Below, one piece after another: positions 1 through 6,377 of a stretch of DNA of 22,284 nucleotides (the stretch's first letter is position 1; each line of letters begins with the position of its first letter). The notes beneath the pieces were generated by a model. That model was given only the letters and a program-made list of their open reading frames with translations, had not been told where the DNA came from and searched no databases. The position numbers and the translations under genes were made by a program. Source of the stretch: a virus; IMG/VR virus record IMGVR_UViG_3300020459_000077, positions 1 through 22,284 of that record; one strand, given 5' to 3'.

Positions 1-78
1 TTCTACTGGGATCCGAAAGATGATCCAAGAGAGCCTGAATATTGGGAAGACTCACCTTCGGGTGGGTCTTTTTTATGA
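1..78 (+). CDS. C-terminal end of an unidentified plus-strand gene (partial)
   Basis: Frame 1 is open from the window edge to a TGA at 76-78 and encodes 25 residues rich in D, E, P and W (ending ...EDSPSGGSFL). The start and most of the gene lie outside the window, so no function can be given. The composition looks protein-like. The other two forward frames are less convincing: frame 3 stops at 27-29, and frame 2 stays open but runs across the terminator into the antisense of gp53. The last codons overlap a rho-independent hairpin and the stop codon of the converging gp53 gene. That arrangement is compact but plausible for a phage. Confidence 0.45.
   Translation, partial: FYWDPKDDPREPEYWEDSPSGGSFL
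48..74 (+). terminator. Rho-independent terminator with UUCG tetraloop
   Basis: A 9-bp stem (AGACTCACC at 48-56 against GGTGGGTCT at 61-69, with one G-U pair) closes a TTCG loop in the very stable C(UUCG)G context. It is followed by six T residues at 69-74. The T run is on the plus strand, so it would end the transcript entering from the left. On the minus strand the 3' flank has only two T residues before C residues, so it should be a weaker stop for the gp53 transcript. Confidence 0.85.
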
Positions 79-843
79 CACTAAGTTTGTATTTTCTGTC
101 GTAATTAGAGTATCTGACATGTATTGACTATTTCTATCATACTTCATTATTCTCTTATGTTCGTTAAGGAACATTTGTAGGAATGAACTTTTCAGTGGTC
201 TTATTTCTCTTTTGACTTCATTTTTTACAGTTTCGTAATCAAAATTGGAAATACCTACAATTGGTGAAATTGTTTCTCCAGTATATGTTGTAGAAGATCC
301 TGATTCATATTGAGTTCCACTACCAGATAGGTGTTTATCTGGATCTAAAGTTCCTATAGAGGATGGATTTGGTCCAGACCATTTATTTCCAGACCCACCA
401 TATCTCGCTGCAGGACCATCAATTTTGAAATCTTTATCTACTACTTGCCCTTCAGGTAATATTAGACAATTATTTTCATCTCTAACTTCTAATGTTTCAT
501 AATGATGAATTTCATGCATTCCTGCAAGACCATATTTTTCTTCAACATATTCATATAACTCTTTACTGGATAGTGGCCATTGATCTCTAAGGTTTGTTAT
601 TCCACATGAGATAATAACTACAAAATCTAGTTCTGCATCACCATATAGTTCTTCCGCAACAGTATCTGGTCTTGCACCATCTGCTATTAAAAAAGCATTG
701 AAGATATTTGATCCTGGTTTTATGGTATTTAATAATTTATTTCTACGAAAAAGATTTTTAATTATAATAAAATCTTTTGATGATTTTTTATGAGATAAAG
801 GTGATTGATACCTTATATTTGGTAGTTGTTTTAAATATGCCAT
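73..843 (-). CDS. gp53: Baseplate wedge subunit gp53
   Basis: The 256-residue product resembles the T4 gp53 family, which joins the baseplate wedges around the central hub. The recognisable part is residues ~50-105. There an AFLIADGARPD segment is followed by a predicted-LysM-like E-LYG-A-LD-VV-ISCGI stretch and a W-P-S--E core, matching the T4 gp53 pattern (RPEELANAIYGN...YWVLLM...W). An insert rich in G, S and T lies at ~145-195, and the C-terminal part (~205-245) is helical with K and R. The protein is somewhat longer than T4 gp53 (196 residues), mainly through this insert. The start codon at 843 overlaps the gp48 stop by one base (TAATG), so translation is probably coupled to gp48. The stop codon converges on the upstream plus-strand gene. 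Confidence 0.82.
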   Translation of the reverse strand: MAYLKQLPNIRYQSPLSHKKSSKDFIIIKNLFRRNKLLNTIKPGSNIFNAFLIADGARPDTVAEELYGDAELDFVVIISCGITNLRDQWPLSSKELYEYVEEKYGLAGMHEIHHYETLEVRDENNCLILPEGQVVDKDFKIDGPAARYGGSGNKWSGPNPSSIGTLDPDKHLSGSGTQYESGSSTTYTGETISPIVGISNFDYETVKNEVKREIRPLKSSFLQMFLNEHKRIMKYDRNSQYMSDTLITTENTNLVS

Positions 844-2054
844 TAGAATCCAACTCCTGTAGATACATCATCATAATCTTCATCATATATTGGATTTGTT
901 TCTTTAAATACCATTGAAACTTTCATATGAACTGGTGTAGAATCTCCATATGTTGAATATGTTCCAGCACCAGTATAATTAACAGATAAATTTGTTAATG
1001 CACATGCTTTAAAAGAATTTAAAAATGGATGATCTTCTCCTCCACTTAAATATCTTAATAGGAATAAATCAGGTGAACTAAGATATAAACCCCTACCACC
1101 AGATTCAGCTCCAGTTTTAGGAGCCATGGATTTTTTCAATTGTCTTATTATTTGTTTTGCTCTGAAACCTTCATCAACACTTCTTGGTGTAAAGGTAAAA
1201 TCAAATTTAAATTCTCTTAGAGTAACACCATCAAATAATAATTCTTTATTACTGTTTAATATTTTTCCTAAAGCTCTTGACATAACAGTGTTTGGTGTAA
1301 CATTTGCTCCAAATTGATTGATAGCAACACCAGCTATTGATGCTCTTATTGTATTTTGAATAGTCTGACTATCTGTTCCTATACCCTCAAGATTTGCAGA
1401 TCCAATCATACTATTTAATAATTCCTGAGATTTATTTAAGGTTTCACCAGGTTTGTTCATTAAACCTTGGGCAAAATCTAAACCAGCTAAGGTAAACATA
1501 TTCATGGAATTAGCATTCCATGTGACAGCATTACCATCATTAACTTGCTTTGGTATTGGCAATTCTACATAAAAATTTGTATCAGTATCTTGTCCACCAG
1601 TATATCTTTTATTACTATGTTGTCCATATCTATCACTTGTTTCTTGTCCAGATAAATTCCCAACAGTACTACGATCAAACCCCTTGTCTAAAATTTTAGA
1701 TTTATCAGCCTCACTCAGAACACCATCTTTACCCATTGCCATCTCCCATTTGCTAGTCTTGGTGTTCCACCGTACTTTTCTACCCTGAAGTGCTCCATAA
1801 TATTGAGCATTTTGGACACCGTCTGCTCCTCCACCTAAAAGACTAAACCCTAAACCTTTTTTTGGTGGTTTATATTTTACTGACTGTATTAATAAACTAT
1901 CTTCATTAGTCCCTCTTTTTAATGGGTAACTTAAAAAGAATGAGTTTCCATTTTTTTGACCACCAGTATAATGCGTCCCACCTACGTTTCCACCAACAGA
2001 TTGAAGATCCCTAGAACCAAATTTACTTGCTAATTTTCTAATTCCTGAAAGCAT
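843..2054 (-). CDS. gp48: Baseplate tail-tube cap protein gp48
   Basis: This 403-residue protein is read as the T4 gp48 family, the ring that caps the hub beneath the tail tube. The N-terminus (MLSGIRKLASKFG) and a segment at ~271-313 are typical. The latter reads FDGVTLREFKFDFTFTPRS, then E--R-KQIIRQLK, the tube-fold signature shared by gp48, gp54 and the tube protein gp19. The N-terminal third (~55-200) is G- and K-rich and contains poorly conserved loops. T4 gp48 is ~364 residues, so the length fits. A TATAAATA late box lies ~30 nt upstream on the minus strand. The Shine-Dalgarno is weak (AGAGA). It is the first gene of a two-gene unit with gp53. In T4, 48 and 54 are adjacent; here gp4 and a small gene lie between them. 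Confidence 0.8.
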   Translation of the reverse strand: MLSGIRKLASKFGSRDLQSVGGNVGGTHYTGGQKNGNSFFLSYPLKRGTNEDSLLIQSVKYKPPKKGLGFSLLGGGADGVQNAQYYGALQGRKVRWNTKTSKWEMAMGKDGVLSEADKSKILDKGFDRSTVGNLSGQETSDRYGQHSNKRYTGGQDTDTNFYVELPIPKQVNDGNAVTWNANSMNMFTLAGLDFAQGLMNKPGETLNKSQELLNSMIGSANLEGIGTDSQTIQNTIRASIAGVAINQFGANVTPNTVMSRALGKILNSNKELLFDGVTLREFKFDFTFTPRSVDEGFRAKQIIRQLKKSMAPKTGAESGGRGLYLSSPDLFLLRYLSGGEDHPFLNSFKACALTNLSVNYTGAGTYSTYGDSTPVHMKVSMVFKETNPIYDEDYDDVSTGVGF

Positions 2055-2077
2055 TATTAGTCTCTAGATCAGTATTA

Positions 2078-2425
2078 TCAGCTATTTATACGGAATTTTG
2101 CGAAAGGTATACCATCAAGATCAGAAAGTTCATTATCATTGATTTCATACAATCCACCAGGCACTTCATTCCAAGTATATTGCCTATGATCGTTCCAATG
2201 AAAATTGATTGCACGAAATCCCCATTCAAATATTGCAGTTACTCCTACTAAAGGATTTTGATCATACCTTATATTAGGTGTTTTAGGTGTATATACAAAA
2301 GTGTAGAATTTTCCTACTTCAGGAACCTTTCCACCTTCATTTAAGACGCTAATAATTTCCATCATTAGATCATCAGGATCTTCTGTCCCGATTAGATTAT
2401 CTCGTATCTCTCTAACTCTACTCAT
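2078..2425 (-). CDS. Conserved-looking small phage protein of unknown function
   Basis: I do not recognise a named family for this 115-residue protein. The first ~30 residues are acidic and helical. The core (~37-90) reads KFYTFVYTPKTP, RYDQNPLVGV, then FRAINFHWNDHRQYTW. This resembles, in order and spacing, small T4-like phage proteins that carry a Y-PK...YD--PLV...G-N-HY--R pattern; that link is from memory and is unproven. No signal peptide or membrane segment is seen. Its start overlaps the gp4 stop in an ATGA arrangement (2422-2425), and its 3' end holds the late promoter for gp48, so it is co-expressed with gp4. A structural or assembly role is inferred from context only. Confidence 0.75.
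   Translation of the reverse strand: MSRVREIRDNLIGTEDPDDLMMEIISVLNEGGKVPEVGKFYTFVYTPKTPNIRYDQNPLVGVTAIFEWGFRAINFHWNDHRQYTWNEVPGGLYEINDNELSDLDGIPFAKFRINS
2083..2090 (-). promoter_or_regulatory. T4-type late promoter TATAAATA for gp48-gp53
   Basis: The minus strand reads TATAAATA, the exact T4 late consensus recognised by the phage late sigma factor gp55. It lies inside the last codons of the upstream gene. The expected start point, about 6 nt downstream, leaves a leader of ~20 nt before the gp48 ATG at 2054. Confidence 0.75.
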
Positions 2426-2859
2426 TTAATTCCTAGTTCTTTTTCAGTAACTACTTTAAATTCCCATTGACGATCTGCACACCATTCTCTTGCTTCTTTC
2501 CATTTTGCTTGGTTCTTAGCATATTCAAATGCTTCACGAATATATCCTTTAGTTTGCCTTTTTGGTTTTTTAGGTGGACTACATTGTTTTAAAGGTTTAA
2601 CTTCAATAACATATTTTTTTATAGCACCACCAGTTTCTTTTACCTTCATGTAGAAATCTGGAAAGTATCTGTGAGGTTTTTGATCTACGGGAGACACATA
2701 AGGTATTGCTATTTCTTCACTTGCCCATTCTAATACATTTGCATTCTTATCACAGTAAACCATAAATTTTCTTTCCCATAATGATCGAAATACTATATTA
2801 GTAGGATCACCTTTATATTTGCGAGGAAAAGATGGTTGATACTTTCCTTTATAAGCCAT
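2422..2859 (-). CDS. gp4: Head completion protein gp4 (nuclease-like fold)
   Basis: This 145-residue protein matches T4 gp4 (also called gp50), which finishes the filled head before the tail is attached. The N-terminus (MAYKGKYQPS, then KYKGDP, then FRSLWERKFM-YCD) and the HRYFPDFY and VIEVKP blocks are characteristic. D68 in FPDFY together with E86-x-K88 in IEVKP forms a PD-(D/E)xK pattern, with E49 (SEE) as a possible further acid, so a nuclease-like fold is likely. Whether it cuts DNA is not shown here. The length is close to T4 gp4 (150). The C-terminal third is strongly basic. No clear Shine-Dalgarno precedes the ATG at 2859; the late-promoter leader is only ~20 nt. It is the first gene of the minus-strand block. 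Confidence 0.85.
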   Translation of the reverse strand: MAYKGKYQPSFPRKYKGDPTNIVFRSLWERKFMVYCDKNANVLEWASEEIAIPYVSPVDQKPHRYFPDFYMKVKETGGAIKKYVIEVKPLKQCSPPKKPKRQTKGYIREAFEYAKNQAKWKEAREWCADRQWEFKVVTEKELGIK

Positions 2860-2866
2860 CTAAATA
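2860..2866 (+). promoter_or_regulatory. Late promoter CTAAATA for gp54 (faces the gp4 promoter)
   Basis: CTAAATA is a variant of the T4 late box and recurs before the fibre genes at 20735, 21436 and 22218. It lies one base beyond the start codon of gp4 and points right. Its transcript would start near 2872 and run through the opposing promoter to the gp54 ATG at 2926, giving a leader of ~50 nt. Confidence 0.65.
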
Positions 2867-2870
2867 GAAA

Positions 2871-2879
2871 TGATATAAT
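2871..2879 (+). promoter_or_regulatory. Possible extended -10 (TGATATAAT)
   Basis: TG-A-TATAAT is a perfect extended -10 element for the host housekeeping sigma factor, between the two late boxes. No good -35 is found at normal spacing (a TTGATA at 2836 is too far away). In A+T-rich DNA this may be chance. Confidence 0.3.
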
Positions 2880-2884
2880 ACATC

Positions 2885-2891
2885 TATTTAG
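2885..2891 (-). promoter_or_regulatory. Late promoter CTAAATA for the gp4 block
   Basis: The plus strand TATTTAG reads CTAAATA on the minus strand. The expected start point is near 2879, leaving ~20 nt before the gp4 ATG at 2859. It is the mirror image of the plus-strand box at 2860. Confidence 0.65.
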
Positions 2892-2925
2892 AGTGCCAGC
2901 ACCAATTCCAAGGAAAATATCGCAA

Positions 2926-3735
2926 ATGATGCCAACTTTTCAGAATGTGGCACAAACTTCCAATTATTTGGTTCAGTTTGGTCTGCCATCTTTTGGTGGG
3001 TTGAGAGGTTTTTTGCAGAAAAAAGGGATAGATTATAGATTTCATAATAATGAAATAGGTCTTTTGTGTAGTAGTGCTTTTCTACCAGGATCTGCATTTG
3101 CCCCAGAAGTTGTAACAGGTGAATATCAGGGGGTAGTTGAAACTATACCTCATACTAGAAATTTTACTAGAATTAAATTAGAATTTTATGTAGATAATGA
3201 ATATAAATCTTTGAAATTTTTAGAACATTGGATGGAGTATATTAGTGGTGCAAATTCAAAAGTATCTCCTTTAGATGATGCATATTATTTTAGATTTAAT
3301 TACCCAGAAGAATATAGATCAAACCAAACTAAGATAATTAAATTTGAAAAAAATTATAGACAGTTTCTTGAATATACTTTTAAAGGACTATTTCCTTTAG
3401 CATTGGATTCTACACGAGTTCAGTATCAAGATTCTAAAGTTTTAAAAGCAACATGTTCTTTTGCTTATGAGAGATATATTTGTGGAGAAGCTTCATCTGC
3501 TTCTGATAGAAGAGGAACTAGTATGAATAATAAATCTCAAGCAGCTAGTAGATTTGGGGGCAGTATTGATTTTGGTTCTCCACAGGATGCTCTTAATAAT
3601 GGTGCTCCTACAACAAATGAAGTTGTAAAAGAAGTTAATAAGGTTAAAACTATTACTGGTCAAGATGGGTTCAAATATGAATTTGGTTCAAAAATAGATG
3701 AAACTTTTGGACATGAGATAAGAACTTTCAAATAA
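2926..3735 (+). CDS. gp54: Baseplate tail-tube initiator gp54
   Basis: The product has 269 residues from the ATG at 2926 (269 codons plus stop; a second ATG follows directly at 2929). AAGGAAA lies ~10 nt upstream, while an earlier in-frame ATG at 2836 would run antisense through gp4 and has no ribosome site. The core reads SNYLVQFGLPS, then LCSSAFLPGS, GEYQGV-E-IPHTR, and FYVDNEYKSLKFLEHWMEYI. This is the pattern of the T4 tube-like fold shared by gp19, gp48 and gp54. T4 gp54 (about 320 residues) sits on gp48 and starts tube polymerisation. The C-terminal ~70 residues are polar and probably flexible. Placement beside gp48 and gp26 supports gp54, although another tube-like baseplate protein cannot be excluded. 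Confidence 0.7.
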   Translation: MMPTFQNVAQTSNYLVQFGLPSFGGLRGFLQKKGIDYRFHNNEIGLLCSSAFLPGSAFAPEVVTGEYQGVVETIPHTRNFTRIKLEFYVDNEYKSLKFLEHWMEYISGANSKVSPLDDAYYFRFNYPEEYRSNQTKIIKFEKNYRQFLEYTFKGLFPLALDSTRVQYQDSKVLKATCSFAYERYICGEASSASDRRGTSMNNKSQAASRFGGSIDFGSPQDALNNGAPTTNEVVKEVNKVKTITGQDGFKYEFGSKIDETFGHEIRTFK

Positions 3736-3772
3736 CCCACCTATATACATATATGATTTGTTATAACATATT

Positions 3773-4492
3773 ATGCCTTTACCAAAAATTTCAACACCTT
3801 CTTATGAGTTGGTAGTTCCTTCTACAAAGAAGAAAATTAAATTCAGACCTTTTTTAGTTAAAGAAGAAAAAATTCTTATTTTGGCTATGGAGAGTCAAGA
3901 TAATGTACAGATTGCAAATGCTATTAAGGATGTTTTATCCTCATGTATTTTAACAAGAGGAGTTAAAGTAGATAAACTTGCTACTTTTGATATTGAATAT
4001 TTGTTTCTTAATATTCGTGGAAAGTCTGTTGGTGAAGAAGTTGAAGTTATGGTCACTTGTCCTGATGATGGTGAGACACAGGTTCCCACTACTATTAATC
4101 TTGATGAGATAAAAGTGAACATTAATAAAAAGCATTCTAGTGATATTAAACTAGATGATACTTTAACTTTGAGAATGAGATATCCTTCTATGGAAGAGTT
4201 TATTAAAACAAACTTTACACCTAGTGGTGATGTTAATGTAGATGATACTTTTGAGATGATTTCATCTTGTATAGATCAGATATATTCTGAAGAGGAATCT
4301 TGGGCAGCATCTGATTCTACTAAAAAAGAATTGAATGAATTTGTTGAGCAATTAAATTCAAAGCAATTTAAACAAATTGAAGAATTTTTTGAAACTATGC
4401 CTAAATTATCTCATACTGTTAAAGTTACAAATCCAAAAACAAAAGTTCAAAATGACGTTGTGTTGGAGGGTCTGCAAAGTTTTTTCGGGTAA
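3773..4492 (+). CDS. gp26: gp26-type baseplate hub/tail assembly protein
   Basis: This 239-residue protein matches the T4 gp26-type 'T4 baseplate' family in length and pattern. It has an N-terminal PLP-ISTPSYEL beta region, a KFRPFLVKEEK motif (~24-34), and FDIEYLFLNIR (~73-83). A cysteine-containing VTCPDDGE segment (~98-105) follows, then TLRMRYPSMEEF (~129-140) and an acidic helical C-terminal half. In T4, gp26 is needed for hub assembly. No Shine-Dalgarno is obvious, and no strict late box lies in the 37-bp gap after gp54. The last codons (AGT TTT TTC GGG TAA) carry a programmed -1 frameshift signal that would fuse residues 1-238 to the next reading frame. By position, directly before tape-measure-like genes, it corresponds to lambda gpG. 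Confidence 0.75.
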   Translation: MPLPKISTPSYELVVPSTKKKIKFRPFLVKEEKILILAMESQDNVQIANAIKDVLSSCILTRGVKVDKLATFDIEYLFLNIRGKSVGEEVEVMVTCPDDGETQVPTTINLDEIKVNINKKHSSDIKLDDTLTLRMRYPSMEEFIKTNFTPSGDVNVDDTFEMISSCIDQIYSEEESWAASDSTKKELNEFVEQLNSKQFKQIEEFFETMPKLSHTVKVTNPKTKVQNDVVLEGLQSFFG

Positions 4493-4522
4493 GTATGGCT
4501 CATGAAGATCTTGAGTCATACT
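4465..4522 (+). other. Programmed -1 ribosomal frameshift signal (gp26 to gp51-like fusion)
   Basis: Three elements lie in order. GGAGGG at 4465-4470 is a Shine-Dalgarno-like internal stimulator. The heptamer T TTT TTC at 4480-4486 is in the correct phase relative to gp26 codons TTT and TTC. GGGTA at 4487-4491 is a 5-nt spacer. An 11-bp stem follows (4492-4502 against 4512-4522, one G-U pair, 9-nt loop). After slipping back one base, translation reads CGG GTA AGT ATG GCT and enters the short frame ending at 4668. The product would be 298 residues (238 + RVS + 57). This is the dnaX-type arrangement, and lambda G/GT uses the same logic for the tail chaperone. Confidence 0.8.
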
Positions 4523-4668
4523 ATAAGGTTAATTTTGCGTTGATGCAACACCATAAATATAGCTTAACGGAGCTAGAAAATATGATTCCGTGGGAAAGGG
4601 AAATTTACTTATCTCTTTTAAAGCAATATATTGAAGAAGAAAATTTAAAACAGCAACAAAATGGCTGA
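4495..4668 (+). CDS. gp51: Short gp51-like frame (frameshift extension of gp26)
   Basis: The frame encodes 57 residues from ATG 4495 to TGA 4666-4668. It starts MAHEDLESYYKVNFALMQHH, then KYSLTELENMIPWEREIYL, then LLKQYIEEEN. It is a compact helical protein with the look of a tail-chaperone T extension: -NF-L--HH-YSL-ELE-MIPWER-IY. T4 has gene 51, the hub assembly catalyst, between 26 and 27, which suggests the name, but T4 gp51 is much longer, so the match is positional. The ATG sits in the frameshift hairpin, 2 nt after the gp26 stop, without its own Shine-Dalgarno at normal distance. It is therefore probably made as a fusion and possibly also by reinitiation. It overlaps the next gene by 8 nt. 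Confidence 0.7.
   Translation: MAHEDLESYYKVNFALMQHHKYSLTELENMIPWEREIYLSLLKQYIEEENLKQQQNG
4553..4559 (+). promoter_or_regulatory. Possible internal late promoter ATAAATA
   Basis: CCATAAATAT inside the gp51-like frame contains the late box, about 100 nt before the ATG at 4661. It could add extra transcripts of the tape-measure and hub genes. It is not at a gene boundary, so coincidence with the codons H-K-Y is possible. Confidence 0.35.
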
Positions 4669-6376
4669 ACCCATTAAATCACCAATAGCATCAGGAATAA
4701 CTGCCGTAAGAAATACTGTTTCTTCTAATGTGTTTAGTGGTGTGGGAAATACTGAGATTGATCCAGTATTTACAAAATGGGTAAAGACTAGAAGTGATGG
4801 TGCGGATGATAATGTACGTGCTCAAAATGCAAATACATTAACTAATATAGATGTACAATTAAAAAATATTAGTAATCAGAATAGTGTATTAACTAGTGCC
4901 TTACAGGTAATAGCATCAAATTTAAATGTAGCGACAGAGTTAGATAAAAGAAGAGAAGTAGCAAAAGCAAAAAGAGAACGGCAAGCTGCAGAAGCTGGAT
5001 TGCGTTCAGGAAAAGAACAGCAAATTGAATCAAGAATTCAAATGGCACTCATGGCTCCTGTTAAGAGAGTTGGTGCTAAACTTAAATTTGGTTTGAATAG
5101 ATTAACTTCTTTCTTTGCTATTTTGTTAGGTGGATGGTTAATTGATAAAACTGTCTCATTCTTACGAGCATTATCTGAGGGAAATCAAGATAAAGTAAAA
5201 GAAATACGTGTTACTATATTAAAAGGTCTTTTACTTGCTGGTGGAGCTCTTTTCCTTCTTAAAGCAGGTCTTACAAAGATTACATTTACACTTGCTACAT
5301 TAGCTGGAACTGTTGCAACATTCGGATTTAGGAATCTTGTATCTAGACCATTCCAAGCCATAGTTAATTTTTTAGCCAAACAAAGATTACTTAGTAATTT
5401 TAAAGGTGTTCAAGTTCCTGGTCCTGGTAGTGGCACTGGTAGTACTCAAGTAACACCACCAAAAACTGGTAATACTAAGACAGATACAAAAGGTAATACT
5501 AATATAAAAAACCAAAAGGGACCAAGACCAAACTTACCTAATACTAGATTTCAACAAGGTGTTTTCACAAAACCAGGAAATTTACAACTATTAATAGCTG
5601 CACTTTACTCAGCTCAAAATATTGCTGAAGGTGCAGATGCTACTACAGAATTATTGGATACTGGTGCAGGTTTAACTGCTATGGGATTTGCTCCTTGGTT
5701 GACTAGCCTGATGGGATTAAAAGGTCCTTGGGGTTTGCTTTCAAACATTATTCTTTCTAATATATTATTCACAGGTGGTAGACAACTTAGAGATCCATTA
5801 TATCAAAACACTTTAAAACTAGCACAATGGATTAGAACGCCAGGTAATGAGAATAAAACTATAGATGATTTACCTCCAGATCTTAAGGAGACTATTATAA
5901 ACGAATTGGGTCCTGGTGGAAAATTAGAACAATTGGGTAAGGATTTGGAAAGTGGTGATATAATGCCATCTGTAATGTCTGATATAGATCCATCAGAACT
6001 TATAAAAGAAAAGGATAAAAATACTAAAGATTTAATATCAAACATGATGGGTAGAGGTGCTGCTAAAGCAAGAATGGAAGCAGCAGAAGAAGAGAAAAAT
6101 AATAAGGAAATTGAAGCTAAAAAAATATCTGATCAGAAAATAATAGCAAGTAAGAATAAATCTGAGACTAAAAACCTAGTTGATAATTTATCTAATTTGG
6201 CTGAGGTATCACCAACAATTATACCTTTACCAATTGGAGATAGTGAACAATCTCAAGATGGTAGTAATGTAGCTGCTGGTGCTCAGGGTGGATCTGTGCC
6301 AAATATATCTTCATCAAATGTTGCTAATAGTTATGTTTATCTTGCTCTGAAGCATTATCAGGTAGCACCAGTATAG
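4661..6376 (+). CDS. Tape-measure-like tail protein (gp29-like), first of two
   Basis: The product has 571 residues. An N-terminal polar region (~40-130) with many N, Q, K and R looks like a coiled coil. Hydrophobic stretches follow at ~148-170 (LTSFFAILLGGWLIDKTV), ~186-222 and ~362-380, separated by a G-, T- and N-rich linker (~250-300). The C-terminus is charged and helical (~440-510), then S- and G-rich. Helical rods with a few hydrophobic segments typify tape measures; T4 gp29 is 590 residues and acts in the hub and tube length control. No direct gp29 motif was recognised, so the call rests on architecture, size and its place right after the chaperone-like genes. The ATG at 4661 overlaps the preceding frame by 8 nt. 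Confidence 0.55.
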   Translation: MAEPIKSPIASGITAVRNTVSSNVFSGVGNTEIDPVFTKWVKTRSDGADDNVRAQNANTLTNIDVQLKNISNQNSVLTSALQVIASNLNVATELDKRREVAKAKRERQAAEAGLRSGKEQQIESRIQMALMAPVKRVGAKLKFGLNRLTSFFAILLGGWLIDKTVSFLRALSEGNQDKVKEIRVTILKGLLLAGGALFLLKAGLTKITFTLATLAGTVATFGFRNLVSRPFQAIVNFLAKQRLLSNFKGVQVPGPGSGTGSTQVTPPKTGNTKTDTKGNTNIKNQKGPRPNLPNTRFQQGVFTKPGNLQLLIAALYSAQNIAEGADATTELLDTGAGLTAMGFAPWLTSLMGLKGPWGLLSNIILSNILFTGGRQLRDPLYQNTLKLAQWIRTPGNENKTIDDLPPDLKETIINELGPGGKLEQLGKDLESGDIMPSVMSDIDPSELIKEKDKNTKDLISNMMGRGAAKARMEAAEEEKNNKEIEAKKISDQKIIASKNKSETKNLVDNLSNLAEVSPTIIPLPIGDSEQSQDGSNVAAGAQGGSVPNISSSNVANSYVYLALKHYQVAPV

Positions 6377-6377
6377 T

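Larger units (their letters stand above)
2859..2892. repeat. 9-bp inverted repeat made by facing late promoters
   Basis: TCTAAATAG at 2859-2867 and CTATTTAGA at 2884-2892 are perfect inverted copies with 16 bp between them. The symmetry follows from two late boxes in opposite orientation, but the identity extends one base beyond the box on each side. Confidence 0.8.

Noticed and set aside
2836-2925. Longer N-terminus for gp54 starting at 2836
   Set aside because: It would run antisense through the gp4 start, crosses both late promoters, has no ribosome site, and its residues do not resemble the family, whereas 2926 has AAGGAAA upstream.
3736-3772. Terminator or late promoter between gp54 and gp26
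   Set aside because: There is a short CATATATG palindrome but no stable stem with T run, and no strict late box, so nothing could be supported.
5104-5330. Membrane protein or holin from the hydrophobic segments
   Set aside because: Hydrophobic helices of this kind are usual in tape-measure proteins, and the gene lies within the hub and tube operon.
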